In this document: in pieces, positions 8,091 through 16,145 of the stretch
How positions within the stretch are numbered: position 1 is the stretch's first letter
How the letters are laid out: every line of letters begins with the position of its first letter
Assembly (NCBI GenBank): GCA_964431735.1
Contig: CAYSLJ010000061.1
Coordinates: 1-37,636 of the forward strand
Direction: 5' to 3'
Source: CALARM01 sp964431735
Lineage (GTDB): Bacteria; Vulcanimicrobiota; SpSt-956; JAKJGF01
DNA: 37,636 nucleotides
Translations under genes and position numbers: made by a program
Notes under the pieces: generated by a model
Databases searched by the model: none
The model's input: the letters and a program-made list of their open reading frames with translations, nothing else
What the model was told of the DNA's origin: nothing

Positions 8091-9584
8091 CTATTTTTTA
8101 ATAATTCTCTGCCTGCCTTCAATTGTACAGAAAACTGGACTTTTTTCACTTATATAACCGGTTATGGCATCTCTGAGAGAGTTCATATCCTTCATATTCT
8201 TTCCTTTTTGAAATACATACAATCCGTCTCCTCCAAGGGCAAGGAAATCTACCGTAGAAACTCTGTAAAACCTGTTTATATCAACAGGTTTATCTCCTGC
8301 GATAAGTTCTACAAGTCTTTCACCTGCCGGTCTGGAAAGATCATATGTAGCTTTCATACCTGACACCTGAAGAACACCATGTTCTTCTCTGAAATTTAAT
8401 GACATCAAATCAATTAAATCTTTACCGGTGAGATCCATTGTAACTATAGTATCATCAAAGGGGAAAGTAGAATAGATCTTCCCTGTCGTAATAGTACCGG
8501 CAGGAATATTTTCTCTTATAGCGCCGCTGTTTATAATACCTATCTCACCTCCGCCATATATCCTTATTATGTCTGCCGTAAGATTGCCCAGGTTGGATTC
8601 TTCTTTTTTGGAAGTAATAAGATCTACAGAGGTCTTTCCTATTACTCTGTCTGCAAGGCTATCATATTTGACTCTGTATCTTTCCATAATATACTCCAGG
8701 TCTCTGTCCGGTTGTAGAAAAGCTGTATCAATCTTTACAAGTTCGCCTGTTGAAGAGATTATCTTCTTTTCATGCCTGTTAAATACAATTTCTACCTTTC
8801 CGAGCCATGCAAGATAGCAGCCTGCCTGGGCAATTACAGTAATACCTTCCCTGACAGGATTTTTGAGAAGAGTGTGGCTATGTGCCCCTATGATAAGATC
8901 TATACCTGGAACCTTTCCGGCTATTTCCCTGTCTCTTTCGTACCCTTCATGTGAAAGAACTACAACAATATCAACCATATGTATGTTTCTGAGTATATTT
9001 ATATATAAAGGCAGTATTTCTTCAGGAGCAAACAAATTGTAACTATTTCTGACCTGAAAAGGCAGTATACTTCTGTTAGTGCAGGAAACGCCAATTATCC
9101 CGACTTTCACTCCTGACAGGTTTTTGATAATATAAGGCTCTGCCCCTTCAATAAAATTACCATTACAGTCTGTCATATTGGAAGAAAGAAGAGGGAAAGA
9201 AAAATTATGTATCATATGTTCCAGTTTATCCATACCCCAGTCAAATTCATGATTTCCGATAACAGAGCAGTCATATTTCAAAAAATTCATTATTTCAACT
9301 GTTGCCGTTCCATAAGAGAGGTTAGACCATATAGATCCCTGTGCAAAATCTCCTCCGTCAAGAAGAATAACTCTACCGGGATTTTTTTCCCTCTCTGTTT
9401 GTACAAGAGTGGAAAGATACTGAAAACCTCCGATTTTACAATCAGAAAGGGCTTTATTTTCATAGGGAAATATATGACCATGTATATCGTTTGTATGAAG
9501 AAAAACAAGCTTTATTGTTTCTTCATCTCCGTAAAGGGTTGAAGAAAGAAGAATAATAAATATAATTACAAAAATTTTTTTCAT
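8091..9584 (-). CDS. 5'-nucleotidase / 2',3'-cyclic phosphodiesterase family metallophosphoesterase
   Basis: The likely start at 9584 gives a 497-aa protein opening with a signal peptide (MKKIFVIIFIILLSS). The longer frame from 9635 only adds basic residues from the adjacent MFS remnant. The metallophosphoesterase domain shows all the metal ligands: LHTNDIHGH (29-37), GGDFAQGS, GNHEFDWG, a His in LSHEGY and GAHSH. The C-terminal 5'-nucleotidase domain shows NLTADIIR, NSGAIR, FPFDDTIV and FLALGGDG. It should release phosphate and nucleosides from nucleotides outside the cytoplasm. It converges on the nuclease gene, with five bases between their ends. The Shine-Dalgarno is weak. Confidence 0.88.
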   Translation of the reverse strand: MKKIFVIIFIILLSSTLYGDEETIKLVFLHTNDIHGHIFPYENKALSDCKIGGFQYLSTLVQTEREKNPGRVILLDGGDFAQGSIWSNLSYGTATVEIMNFLKYDCSVIGNHEFDWGMDKLEHMIHNFSFPLLSSNMTDCNGNFIEGAEPYIIKNLSGVKVGIIGVSCTNRSILPFQVRNSYNLFAPEEILPLYINILRNIHMVDIVVVLSHEGYERDREIAGKVPGIDLIIGAHSHTLLKNPVREGITVIAQAGCYLAWLGKVEIVFNRHEKKIISSTGELVKIDTAFLQPDRDLEYIMERYRVKYDSLADRVIGKTSVDLITSKKEESNLGNLTADIIRIYGGGEIGIINSGAIRENIPAGTITTGKIYSTFPFDDTIVTMDLTGKDLIDLMSLNFREEHGVLQVSGMKATYDLSRPAGERLVELIAGDKPVDINRFYRVSTVDFLALGGDGLYVFQKGKNMKDMNSLRDAITGYISEKSPVFCTIEGRQRIIKK

Positions 9585-9616
9585 AAGATACACTCTTTTC
9601 GTAAAAATTTTCCAAC

Positions 9617-9771
9617 GTAATGGCGGGAAGAGCAAAAATCATTGAAACAGCCAGATAACTTCTGTCAAACTTAAATATATAAATGGGCAGATAAAGCATT
9701 ATGATAGACGTGGCAAAGCCTGCAACCATATAACAGAGTTTTGCTATGAATAAATTTCTCCTGTCCGTCAT
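9617..9771 (-). pseudogene. MFS transporter N-terminal remnant
   Basis: About 50 codons with their own ribosome binding site (AGGAGAG) encode MTDRRNLFIAKLCYMVAGFA and a second hydrophobic stretch: the first two membrane segments of a major facilitator transporter. The similarity stops near ALPAI, and the frame then runs into the start of the 5'-nucleotidase gene. A deletion appears to have joined a transporter start to the nucleotidase. Confidence 0.55.
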
Positions 9772-9793
9772 TAATCTCTCCTGTTTATTATAG

Positions 9794-9892
9794 TTACCCG
9801 GGTAAGCATAAATAATACGTATATGCTCTCGTGACGCGTAACGCGTGACGCGTTACGGGAAGAAAACCTTTATTTCATGCTCAGGTCAGTAA
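9794..9892 (-). mobile_element. Element A, copy 3
   Basis: A full-length copy of 99 bp, inverted relative to copies 1 and 2. The ends are TTACCCGGGTAAGCATAA and, read inward, TTACTGACCTGAGCATGA. The core holds four heptamers (CGTGACG, CGTAACG, CGTGACG, CGTTACG). It is followed by a short degenerate GTGAATA/GTGAGTA stretch and its complement at 9898-9940. Confidence 0.75.
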
Positions 9893-9973
9893 GAAGGGGT
9901 GAATAGTGAGTAATGTCCTATTTTTTCACTTTTCACTATAAATAAGAACGTTTATAACTCATTTTCAAACTTT

Positions 9974-10042
9974 TGTCAAACACTTGACATAAAAAAATAA
10001 CATGATATACTGATTTAGTAATTTACTAATTTACTAAATCAG
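9974..10042 (+). promoter_or_regulatory. Strong sigma-70-type promoter with two operator-like palindromes
   Basis: A -35 TTGACA (9984-9989), a 16-bp spacer and a -10 TATACT (10006-10011) precede the 160-aa gene at 10053. Two perfect inverted repeats overlap it: TGTCAA-ACAC-TTGACA (9974-9989) covers the -35 box, and CTGATTTAGTAA with TTACTAAATCAG (arms 10010-10021 and 10031-10042) covers the start region. That layout suggests repression by a dimeric regulator, which is not encoded nearby. Confidence 0.65.
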
Positions 10043-10052
10043 GAAGTGATAT

Positions 10053-10535
10053 ATGATGAAGATACCGACGACATTAAAGCATAAGCCTGTCATAGTTTCC
10101 GAGAATTACGACCAAGTTGACGGGAGGTATGCCTATAAAACGGATGCAAAAGGGCTTTCTCTGGGGCTGGCTCAATGGAATGACAGGGGGAAAGTGGATA
10201 TTTCGGCAAAGGTATGGAGACATACAGGGGAAAAATGGTCAAGACAATCAGAAGAACTGCCCCTTCACAGAATACTTGATCTTGCAATTTTTGTATGCAG
10301 GGCAAAACAGTATTTTGCCGAAGCGTATCGTTATGAAAAGCTTTATGATCCTGCGAAACCTGTTATAGACAGAGTTGCCCTTCAGGGTGATGCCATGACC
10401 ATAAGTGTCTGTACTGACAATGAAAAGATAGATGAAGACATAAAACTATTTCAGCAGGCTCTGAGCAATGACGATGAATTAATAGGCGAAAGGCTTCACA
10501 GACTTTCTGCCATATTAAAGGAACTGGGCTGTTAG
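10053..10535 (+). CDS. Conserved 160-aa protein, resembles the DUF6530 family
   Basis: The product (LKHKPVIVSENYDQVDGRYA, then KGLSLGLAQWNDRG and ISAKVWRHTGEKWSRQSEEL) has the look of a highly conserved short cytosolic protein found in many Firmicutes-like genomes. From memory I place it in DUF6530; the function is unknown. It is soluble, mixed alpha/beta, with no Cys cluster or membrane segment. AGGAAGTGA precedes two possible ATGs (10053 and 10056). It is monocistronic, with a strong promoter carrying two palindromes upstream and a strong terminator downstream, a self-contained cassette consistent with horizontal acquisition. Confidence 0.65.
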   Translation: MMKIPTTLKHKPVIVSENYDQVDGRYAYKTDAKGLSLGLAQWNDRGKVDISAKVWRHTGEKWSRQSEELPLHRILDLAIFVCRAKQYFAEAYRYEKLYDPAKPVIDRVALQGDAMTISVCTDNEKIDEDIKLFQQALSNDDELIGERLHRLSAILKELGC

Positions 10536-10544
10536 TCTCTATAA

Positions 10545-10598
10545 ACCGGTTACTGCGCTATGCAGTAACCGGTCTGTTTAACGAAAAACTCGTTTTTT
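10545..10598 (+). terminator. Rho-independent terminator (double hairpin)
   Basis: A perfect 12-bp stem, ACCGGTTACTGC (10545-10556) with GCAGTAACCGGT (10562-10573), encloses a 5-base loop. A small AACGA/TCGTT hairpin follows and runs into TTTTTT. It ends the gene at 10053 and may also serve the converging ankyrin gene. Confidence 0.75.
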
Positions 10599-10645
10599 AT
10601 GATATAAACAATCTGTATATGAGCAATGTCAATAATTATATTCTG

Positions 10646-11350
10646 TTATTTTACTTTTCTCGTGTCATATTTAACCAAAAATTCTATCATATCCCTATTT
10701 TCTTCTTTTATAGCCATATCCAGAGGTGTCTGGCCTTCATAATTTTTACAATAAGGGTTGGCACCATTTTCCATAAGAAGTTTCGCTATTTGAATAGAAT
10801 CTGCACGAACAGCACAATGAAGTGGTGTATAAGCCAGTGATTTACAACCGAGATCATTTATAATCCCGGTGTCTCTTTTATTTGGCTCTGCTCCTCTGGA
10901 TAGTAACAACCTGGTCATAGTAATATTTTTATTTAAAATTGCTCTGAGTAATACAGTGCCGGTAATGTAATCGCCATCAGAAAAAAACATGGAACCCTTA
11001 ATATAGATTAACTTGTTTACATCAGCTCCATTATCTATAAAAAATGATACAAGTTCCGTATTTCCGGTGTCTACAGCATAAAAAAGCGGTGTACAATTAT
11101 TACCATCCTGTTTATCAATAAAAGATGGATAACTTAGAATATAAAGTTTTACTTTAATCATATCAACGGTTTTAACTGCTTCTATAAAATTTTTATGGAC
11201 TTCATAATCATCTTCTATAAGAACATAATATGCATAATTACAAAAACTATAACATACACATTGAACATTATAAATGTTAGTGTAATAAATAAGTAAACAG
11301 CAGATAAGAAAAATTAAAACTGCAAGTAATATTAATTTCCTCATAAACAT
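10646..11350 (-). CDS. Ankyrin repeat protein with N-terminal membrane anchor
   Basis: A 234-aa protein. Residues 4-25 form one hydrophobic helix (LILLAVLIFLICCLLIYY), a signal anchor. Ankyrin-type units follow: NNCTPLFYAVDTGNTELV..FIDNGADVN, a diverged unit around TGTVLLRAILNKNITMTRLL..RGAEPN, LAYTPLHCAVRADSIQIAKL..NGANPY, and EGQTPLDMAIKEENRDMIEF. The repeats would form a protein-binding surface, probably outside the cytoplasm. Starts at 11350 or 11344 are both possible; AGG lies just upstream. It lies about 10 bp downstream of a metallopeptidase remnant on the same strand, so the two were probably once an operon. Confidence 0.8.
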   Translation of the reverse strand: MFMRKLILLAVLIFLICCLLIYYTNIYNVQCVCYSFCNYAYYVLIEDDYEVHKNFIEAVKTVDMIKVKLYILSYPSFIDKQDGNNCTPLFYAVDTGNTELVSFFIDNGADVNKLIYIKGSMFFSDGDYITGTVLLRAILNKNITMTRLLLSRGAEPNKRDTGIINDLGCKSLAYTPLHCAVRADSIQIAKLLMENGANPYCKNYEGQTPLDMAIKEENRDMIEFLVKYDTRKVK

Positions 11351-11361
11351 TTACCTGTGTT

Positions 11362-11804
11362 TCAAAATTGCCTGTGATAATAATTTATAAATTCCATTAC
11401 CCGCTTTTTCTTATGATCGTCCTTATTGAGTTCTTCAACAGTATTCAGTAAAGAAAGAAAGCCGGGTCTGGGATGTTCTGACGTCGGTTCAGGTCTCCCA
11501 AATTCTTTATTATATGCTTTCAATTCTTCTTCTGACACTTTTTCGCCTTTGAGTAATTTTTCCAGAACTTTAAAATAAAGTACGTAATATCTTATCTTTT
11601 TATCATCTTCTTTATCAACTTTATAGCCATTGTCTTTCATAAAAGCAACTTCTTTTCTATGAGCCAGTAATTCAGTTATATGAGTATAGACTTCTTTAAT
11701 CTTCGGATCAGACATATCCTTTTCAGAAACTTTAAGATCATTTATCATTTTTACATGGGTATATTCATGTATTACAGTACTTTATATATCTGCTTGCCAG
11801 TTGA
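11362..11804 (-). pseudogene. Zinc metallopeptidase remnant (HEYTH motif)
   Basis: The open frame starting at ATG 11748 gives 128 charged, helical residues. Read upstream in frame, the DNA encodes STVIHEYTHVKM just before that Met: an HExxH zinc site (His-Glu-Tyr-Thr-His at 11769-11755). Further upstream the frame reads NWQADI and then TAA (11782-11784) where a Tyr codon would fit, and the element B copy 2 boundary lies at 11805. The gene has lost its N-terminal half to element insertion and carries a nonsense codon before the active site. If the 128-aa piece is still translated from 11748 it lacks the metal site. Confidence 0.6.
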
Positions 11805-11806
11805 TA

Positions 11807-11944
11807 TAGTTAGTTTCATAACTATCTATAAATAATAACATCGTAAAGCGTAATGCGTAATGCGTGATGCGCATGGATTAAACCCGTAACGCGTTATGCG
11901 TTACGCGTCACGATCACTTACATTCCAATAAGTTATGAAATCTA
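11807..11944 (+). mobile_element. Element B, copy 2
   Basis: A 138-bp element. The left end is TAGTTAGTTTCATAACTATC after a TA; the right end read inward is TAGATTTCATAACTTATTGG. The core has two heptamer blocks, CGTAATG/CGTGATG (about 11844-11868) and CGTAACG/CGTTATG/CGTTACG/CGTCACG (about 11885-11912). It aligns almost base for base with the reverse complement of 22384-22523, including the spacer AAACCCGT. Confidence 0.75.
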
Positions 11945-11955
11945 TCAGACCGTGT

Positions 11956-13248
11956 TCACTCCTGAATAATATTCATTTTTATATAAAGAGGTCTCGTCTT
12001 CTCCCTTATAGCAGGCAGATTGGCGGCAAATAGCATTGCTCCTGCTATAACGGACAGGCCGCACAGAATAAAAGTATTCTGAACACCAATTCTGCCTGCA
12101 ACAGTACCTGCTATAAGAGAGCCGATTGGAACCATACCCATAAAGGCCATGCCATGAAAACTCATAACCCTTGCCCTTTTGGAATCGTCCGTCACTGTCT
12201 GTAAAATAGTATTTCCCGATGCAAGCTGAACCATCATGCCAAATCCCGTGAATACCATTAATACCATAGAAAGCCACAGATAATGGGAAAAGGAAAATGC
12301 TATGAGGCCGGCGCCGAATATACAGGTACATATAACAATAACCCTGCCCAGGCCGAGAACACTTTTTCTGGAAGCAAGATAAATGGCGCCGCAGAGAGCG
12401 CCCACACCGGTAGAAGCCATAAGAAAACCAAGCGTATTTGGGCCGCCGTGAAGAATCTTCTTTGCCACAACAGGCATAAGTATTGTATAGGGCATTCCGA
12501 CGAGACTCACAAGAGCAAGAAGAAGTATTATAGATCTTACCGGTATAAAATCAACGACATATCTAAAACCTTCTTTCATTTCAAGGAAGAGATTCTTTTT
12601 CTGAACAGTTTCTTTCGGTTTTATTTTCATGGCCATTAAAGCTATTATGACAGCACCGTAGCTTATGCCGTCAATAAGGAAACACATGCCTTCTCCGAAT
12701 GCGGCGATAAGCACTCCAGCAATAGAAGGGCCAACAAGTCTGGCTCCGTTAAACATAGATGAATTCAGTGCTATGGCATTCAGGAGATCTTCTTTATTTT
12801 CAACGATATCGGTAACAAAAGCCTGACGGGTAGGCATATCGAAAGCATTGATAATACCCTGAAATACATTCAAACATATAATATGCCATATATTTATAGT
12901 ACCTGTGAGAGCCAGAACTGCGAGAGCAAAGGACTGTAACATGGAACATATCTGTGTAGCAACAAGGAGTTTCTGCCGGTTCCACCTGTCTGCCAGAGCC
13001 CCTGCAAAAGGTGCCAGAAACAATGACGGGATTCTACCTGCAAAATTTACAATGCCGAGTAAAAAAACGGAATCTGTCAGGCGGTATACGAGCCATGACG
13101 TGGCTATTATAGTCATCCAGGTGCCTATGAGAGACAGACATTGACCGGAGAAAAAAAGTTGATAATTTCTATGCCTCAGGGCACGAAAAACAAATTTAAT
13201 ACCTGTCAGTTTTTCAGAACTTCCAGGAGAACTGCTGCCGGTAGCCAT
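11956..13248 (-). CDS. MFS transporter (MFS_3 / EntS-like exporter)
   Basis: A 430-aa protein with about 12 hydrophobic segments. FRALRHRNYQLFFSGQCLSLIGTW and WLVYRLTDSVFLLG at the N-terminus, and the loop GALADRWNRQKLL between segments 2 and 3, are typical of the transmembrane secretion effector / enterobactin exporter branch of the major facilitator superfamily. It probably exports a small molecule by proton antiport; the substrate cannot be read from sequence. There is no clear ribosome binding site at the ATG. It stands alone on this strand. The stop lies 12 bp from element B copy 2. Confidence 0.85.
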   Translation of the reverse strand: MATGSSSPGSSEKLTGIKFVFRALRHRNYQLFFSGQCLSLIGTWMTIIATSWLVYRLTDSVFLLGIVNFAGRIPSLFLAPFAGALADRWNRQKLLVATQICSMLQSFALAVLALTGTINIWHIICLNVFQGIINAFDMPTRQAFVTDIVENKEDLLNAIALNSSMFNGARLVGPSIAGVLIAAFGEGMCFLIDGISYGAVIIALMAMKIKPKETVQKKNLFLEMKEGFRYVVDFIPVRSIILLLALVSLVGMPYTILMPVVAKKILHGGPNTLGFLMASTGVGALCGAIYLASRKSVLGLGRVIVICTCIFGAGLIAFSFSHYLWLSMVLMVFTGFGMMVQLASGNTILQTVTDDSKRARVMSFHGMAFMGMVPIGSLIAGTVAGRIGVQNTFILCGLSVIAGAMLFAANLPAIREKTRPLYIKMNIIQE

Positions 13249-13370
13249 ATATGTTATAAATCCTCATAGATTTTATAAAGTGTATGAAATTACTTTATAA
13301 AATTTTAACATAAATCAACATTCCTGTCTGTTACCCCGGACACACCTCACAGGAGAGAAGATTTTAAAGA

Positions 13371-13451
13371 TAGTGATCTGAGCATAATCCTGTAATAAAA
13401 GGTTCCTTCCCGTTGCGCGTTACGCGTTACGCGTCACGAAAAGTGTATATG
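13371..13451 (+). mobile_element. Element A, copy 4 (degenerate or truncated right end)
   Basis: It begins TAGTGATCTGAGCATAA and contains CCCGTTGCGCGTTACGC-type heptamers, then loses similarity near 13451, short of the downstream gene end. The right inverted repeat is not recognisable. The rest of 13249-13370 holds nothing I can identify. Confidence 0.55.
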
Positions 13452-13472
13452 TTCAGCCGCATCATCTTTTTT

Positions 13473-14711
13473 TCAGTTCTTCCTGTTAAGAAACTGAGGC
13501 CATCTCGGTTTATAAGGCCTCCCGTATTCTGTCCAGCAAAACAACTGCATGGCATTATGAGGGCAGATGTTAATGCACCCCAGGCAGAGAGCACATGTTC
13601 CACGTGAAACAGGATAATTATCTTTGCCTGGCTGAAGCCTTTTTACAGGACAGAATTTAATACACATGCCGCATCTGACACATCTTCTTTTCCATACATA
13701 AGTCCTGTATGCCACGGTATTAAGCCATTTGTTATCAAGGAGCAGACCTGGAGCAACAAAAAAGAAAGGCCAGAATATAAAGGGATAACCGGTAGATTTA
13801 CCTGAGCCGAATTCATAACCGTATCTAAAAATTTCAGTCAACTGGCCTTTCCACGGTAACAGATTGTCAAAATATCTGTGCACCGACGAAGGCAATAATC
13901 TGACTGTAGGTACGTTCATAGGATAAACGCCCCAGGCTCTTCCCACCACAGAGTATCCTTTCAGAGCAAGTAACAAACAGGCGAAGATTCCTGCGTTTTC
14001 CGGCCCTCCTGCCGAAGTGTAAAGTATAAAGGCCTGTTTGCCTTTTCCCGGAGGAAGATCTTTTAAGATATATTCGGCAAAATGCCAGGGAGTTTTCCAG
14101 CCGTACACAGGGAAAGCTATAACAAGTCCGTCGCCGTCGAGTTCACAGGAGAAATCGGCATAATGAAAAAAATGTTCCTTTACCTCAACTCCGGACTCTC
14201 TGAGACCTTTCAGAAATTCTTCCGTAAAATGGCCGGTATTGCCGGAATAAGTGCAGGAAATTACATCTACTTTTTTGATTGTTTTCACCTTTTTAAAATG
14301 ATTGGCCATATAAAGAATCATAGTAATAAGAGCGGAAATAACTATAAAATACTGGTAAAAATTCCACTGAGCCGGTGATATTTTATTTGTGGCAAGAAAC
14401 CATAAGACCCCTGCAAGAGGAGCGATACCTGTTCGTGCCATATAATCTGCAAAGATAAGAACTGTAACTACAAGGGGAAAAGTTATAAATACCGGCCCTG
14501 TATGAGGAAGAAAAACAAGGCATGTAAGAAAAAGCATTGAAGACTCAATCGGAGGAATAAAAGACATATACATAATACCGGTAATTACCATGCCTGCAAG
14601 CCAGAATAGAAAAAAATCAAAATAATTATATTTCTCAATGGCAACGATTATGCCTGCAGAATAGATCAGCGCCGCTATAAGTCCCGTGTAATAGAATATC
14701 TTCTTTTTCAT
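13473..14711 (-). CDS. EFR1-type flavodoxin/ferredoxin protein fused to an N-terminal membrane domain
   Basis: A 412-aa protein in three parts. Residues 1-138 contain about five membrane helices, ending in MILYMANHFKK. Residues 148-300 are a flavodoxin-like domain, with the FMN phosphate loop CTYSGNTGHFTEEF at 153-166 and YTSAGG near 231. Residues 344-383 carry two [4Fe-4S] motifs: Cys344, 347, 350, 354 and Cys373, 376, 379, 383. The flavodoxin-plus-ferredoxin part matches EFR1-family proteins, which are usually soluble. The fused membrane segment would hold the electron carrier at the membrane. No redox partner is adjacent. No strong Shine-Dalgarno is seen. A consensus parS site lies inside the coding region at 13596-13611. 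Confidence 0.8.
   Translation of the reverse strand: MKKKIFYYTGLIAALIYSAGIIVAIEKYNYFDFFLFWLAGMVITGIMYMSFIPPIESSMLFLTCLVFLPHTGPVFITFPLVVTVLIFADYMARTGIAPLAGVLWFLATNKISPAQWNFYQYFIVISALITMILYMANHFKKVKTIKKVDVISCTYSGNTGHFTEEFLKGLRESGVEVKEHFFHYADFSCELDGDGLVIAFPVYGWKTPWHFAEYILKDLPPGKGKQAFILYTSAGGPENAGIFACLLLALKGYSVVGRAWGVYPMNVPTVRLLPSSVHRYFDNLLPWKGQLTEIFRYGYEFGSGKSTGYPFIFWPFFFVAPGLLLDNKWLNTVAYRTYVWKRRCVRCGMCIKFCPVKRLQPGKDNYPVSRGTCALCLGCINICPHNAMQLFCWTEYGRPYKPRWPQFLNRKN
13596..13611 (+). promoter_or_regulatory. parS site (ParB/Spo0J binding site)
   Basis: The sequence TGTTCCACGTGAAACA is identical to the Bacillus subtilis parS consensus. It lies within the EFR1-like coding sequence, as natural parS sites often lie within genes. 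A second site is at 27770-27785. Confidence 0.8.
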
Positions 14712-14760
14712 AAGAACAGATTTTTATCGTTCCCCCTTCTGTTACCCGGTTACGTTCTTT

Positions 14761-14788
14761 TTGTTTTTTTCGGACTTTCTGTTATAAT
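14761..14788 (+). promoter_or_regulatory. Possible promoter for the Zn protease gene
   Basis: TTGTTT (14761-14766), a 16-bp spacer and TATAAT (14783-14788) read toward the gene at 14960. The leader would be about 170 bp and shows no other feature I can name. Confidence 0.35.
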
Positions 14789-14959
14789 TATACCATATCA
14801 GAATTATACCGGCGTCAAAACAGTGAGCTATCAGAAAATTAATTTTATGTTCCGGGCCTGTAGAAAAAACGGAGTGGATGGTTTCAAAAAGAAAGTAAAA
14901 ACCTTGCTGTTGTTACATCCGAATATATTGTAAACATGGCTGAATGGAAAAGATAAATA

Positions 14960-15826
14960 ATGAATATTCTTGATTTCACTTCACAGCAGATGGAACTCAA
15001 AAATTTCGTTGAGGAAAAATTTTTTTTTACAGATTTCCTCTGTGAATACAAAAGACTGTGCAATATATCGGACGAATTTACCGAAAAGGGCATAAAAGCT
15101 GAGATAAAAAAGACAAATAAAAATATTTTACTGAAAAATCTTCATAAAACACGAGAAATTCTGCAAAAGTCTGAAGAAAAAATATTGAATTTTTTCGGGA
15201 ACATAGAAATACCTCCTGTAATACTTTTTATAGGCCCTTTTGCCTGGGACGGTCATGGTATTCTAGTAAAAGAAAAACCTTATATATTTCTTAATATTAC
15301 TATGATGGAACACCATTTCAACCTTCCCGGATTTATCCCTGAAGTCCATGCCATTCATGAAATAATTCATGGAATACATTATAATTTTCACCCGGAATTC
15401 TATCCGGGAAACTGTAAAACCATAAAGGAATTATATTTCAATAAATTTATGGCAGAAGGTATTGCCACATATCTTTCCGGCGAAATAAACGCTTCTACTC
15501 ATGGAGAAGCTCTGTCCTTCGGTTTTATGCCGGACGAAGATGTTAATATATGGATAAAAAAATGTGATTCTCTGAAAGGTGAAAATGGTCTTTTGTTGAA
15601 CAGAGCCGTTACGGAAAAAAAATATAACGACGAACTCTGGAGGAGTCTGTTTTTTGTCCCAGATATTGAACCGGACTGCCTTACAAGAGGCAGGTTCGGC
15701 TATTATTACGGCATGAAGATTGCAAAAATGGCAGCAGAAAAAACGAGAGATACACAGCTTGTAAAAACACCTCACGAATATTTCTACCATTATGTGGAAG
15801 ATTATTTTTCCGAAAAGACCATGTAG
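14960..15826 (+). CDS. Predicted Zn-dependent protease (gluzincin-like, DUF2268/DUF5700 type)
   Basis: A 288-aa protein without signal peptide. The zinc site is HAIHEIIHGIHY, with HEIIH at residues 133-137. The likely third ligand is Glu166 in FMAEGIATYLS, about 30 residues later, the gluzincin arrangement. The C-terminal RGRFGYYYGMKIAKMA and TPHEYFYHYVEDYF fit predicted Zn-dependent proteases of the DUF2268 or DUF5700 kind. It should act in the cytosol; the substrate is unknown. GGAAAAGA before the ATG is a weak ribosome binding site. It is monocistronic, with an RNA-like region and a partial element A downstream. Confidence 0.7.
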   Translation: MNILDFTSQQMELKNFVEEKFFFTDFLCEYKRLCNISDEFTEKGIKAEIKKTNKNILLKNLHKTREILQKSEEKILNFFGNIEIPPVILFIGPFAWDGHGILVKEKPYIFLNITMMEHHFNLPGFIPEVHAIHEIIHGIHYNFHPEFYPGNCKTIKELYFNKFMAEGIATYLSGEINASTHGEALSFGFMPDEDVNIWIKKCDSLKGENGLLLNRAVTEKKYNDELWRSLFFVPDIEPDCLTRGRFGYYYGMKIAKMAAEKTRDTQLVKTPHEYFYHYVEDYFSEKTM

Positions 15827-15867
15827 AAACATGGAAGATTGAAAATGAATTTATAAATGAACCATTT

Positions 15868-15991
15868 GAAATGGAAAATTCACCGGGTGAAGCCTCCAGG
15901 ACTGTGAAGGAAATCCGGCAAGTAGAGTGAATATTATGTCGGTAACCACGAAGGGATAAGGTTTAAATATTCAGGGAAGCCTGTTTCCCGG
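15868..15991 (+). ncRNA. Candidate structured RNA, unidentified
   Basis: This non-coding stretch is rich in nested complementary segments: CCATTT/AAATGG (15872-15884 region), TTCAC/GTGAA at 15879-15891, GAATATT (15929-15935) with AATATTC (15966-15972), GGGAA (15974-15978) with TTCCC (15985-15989), and CCGGG (15883-15887) possibly closing with CCCGG (15987-15991). It fits no riboswitch consensus I know. It could be a decayed group II intron piece or an unknown RNA. Element A copy 5 begins directly after it. Confidence 0.3.
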
Positions 15992-15998
15992 CAAGGTT

Positions 15999-16075
15999 TT
16001 AATGACCCGAGCATAAGCATGTAATAAAAGTTTTCCTACCGTCACGCGTTACACGTCACGAAAGCAAATATGTAA
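15999..16075 (+). mobile_element. Element A, copy 5 (right end missing)
   Basis: The left end TTAATGACCCGAGCATAA and a CGTCACG/CGTTACA/CGTCACG core are clear. The similarity stops at about 16075, before the right inverted repeat. A small AAGCTTCCC/GGGAAAAGCTT hairpin follows at about 16102-16123, upstream of tag. Confidence 0.6.
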
Positions 16076-16145
16076 AAAGGGGATCGTGGAATGTTTTGTA
16101 TAAGCTTCCCATCGGGAAAAGCTTAAATACAAACAGATAAAATCT

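Noticed and set aside
8061..9542. Plus-strand open frames opposite the 5'-nucleotidase gene
   Set aside because: The minus-strand frame has all metallophosphoesterase motifs; the plus-strand products have none.
15883..15991. c-di-GMP (GEMM) riboswitch suggested by GAAGCCTCCAGG
   Set aside because: The conserved CACGCACAGGGCAAACC segment is missing and no gene follows in a regulated position.
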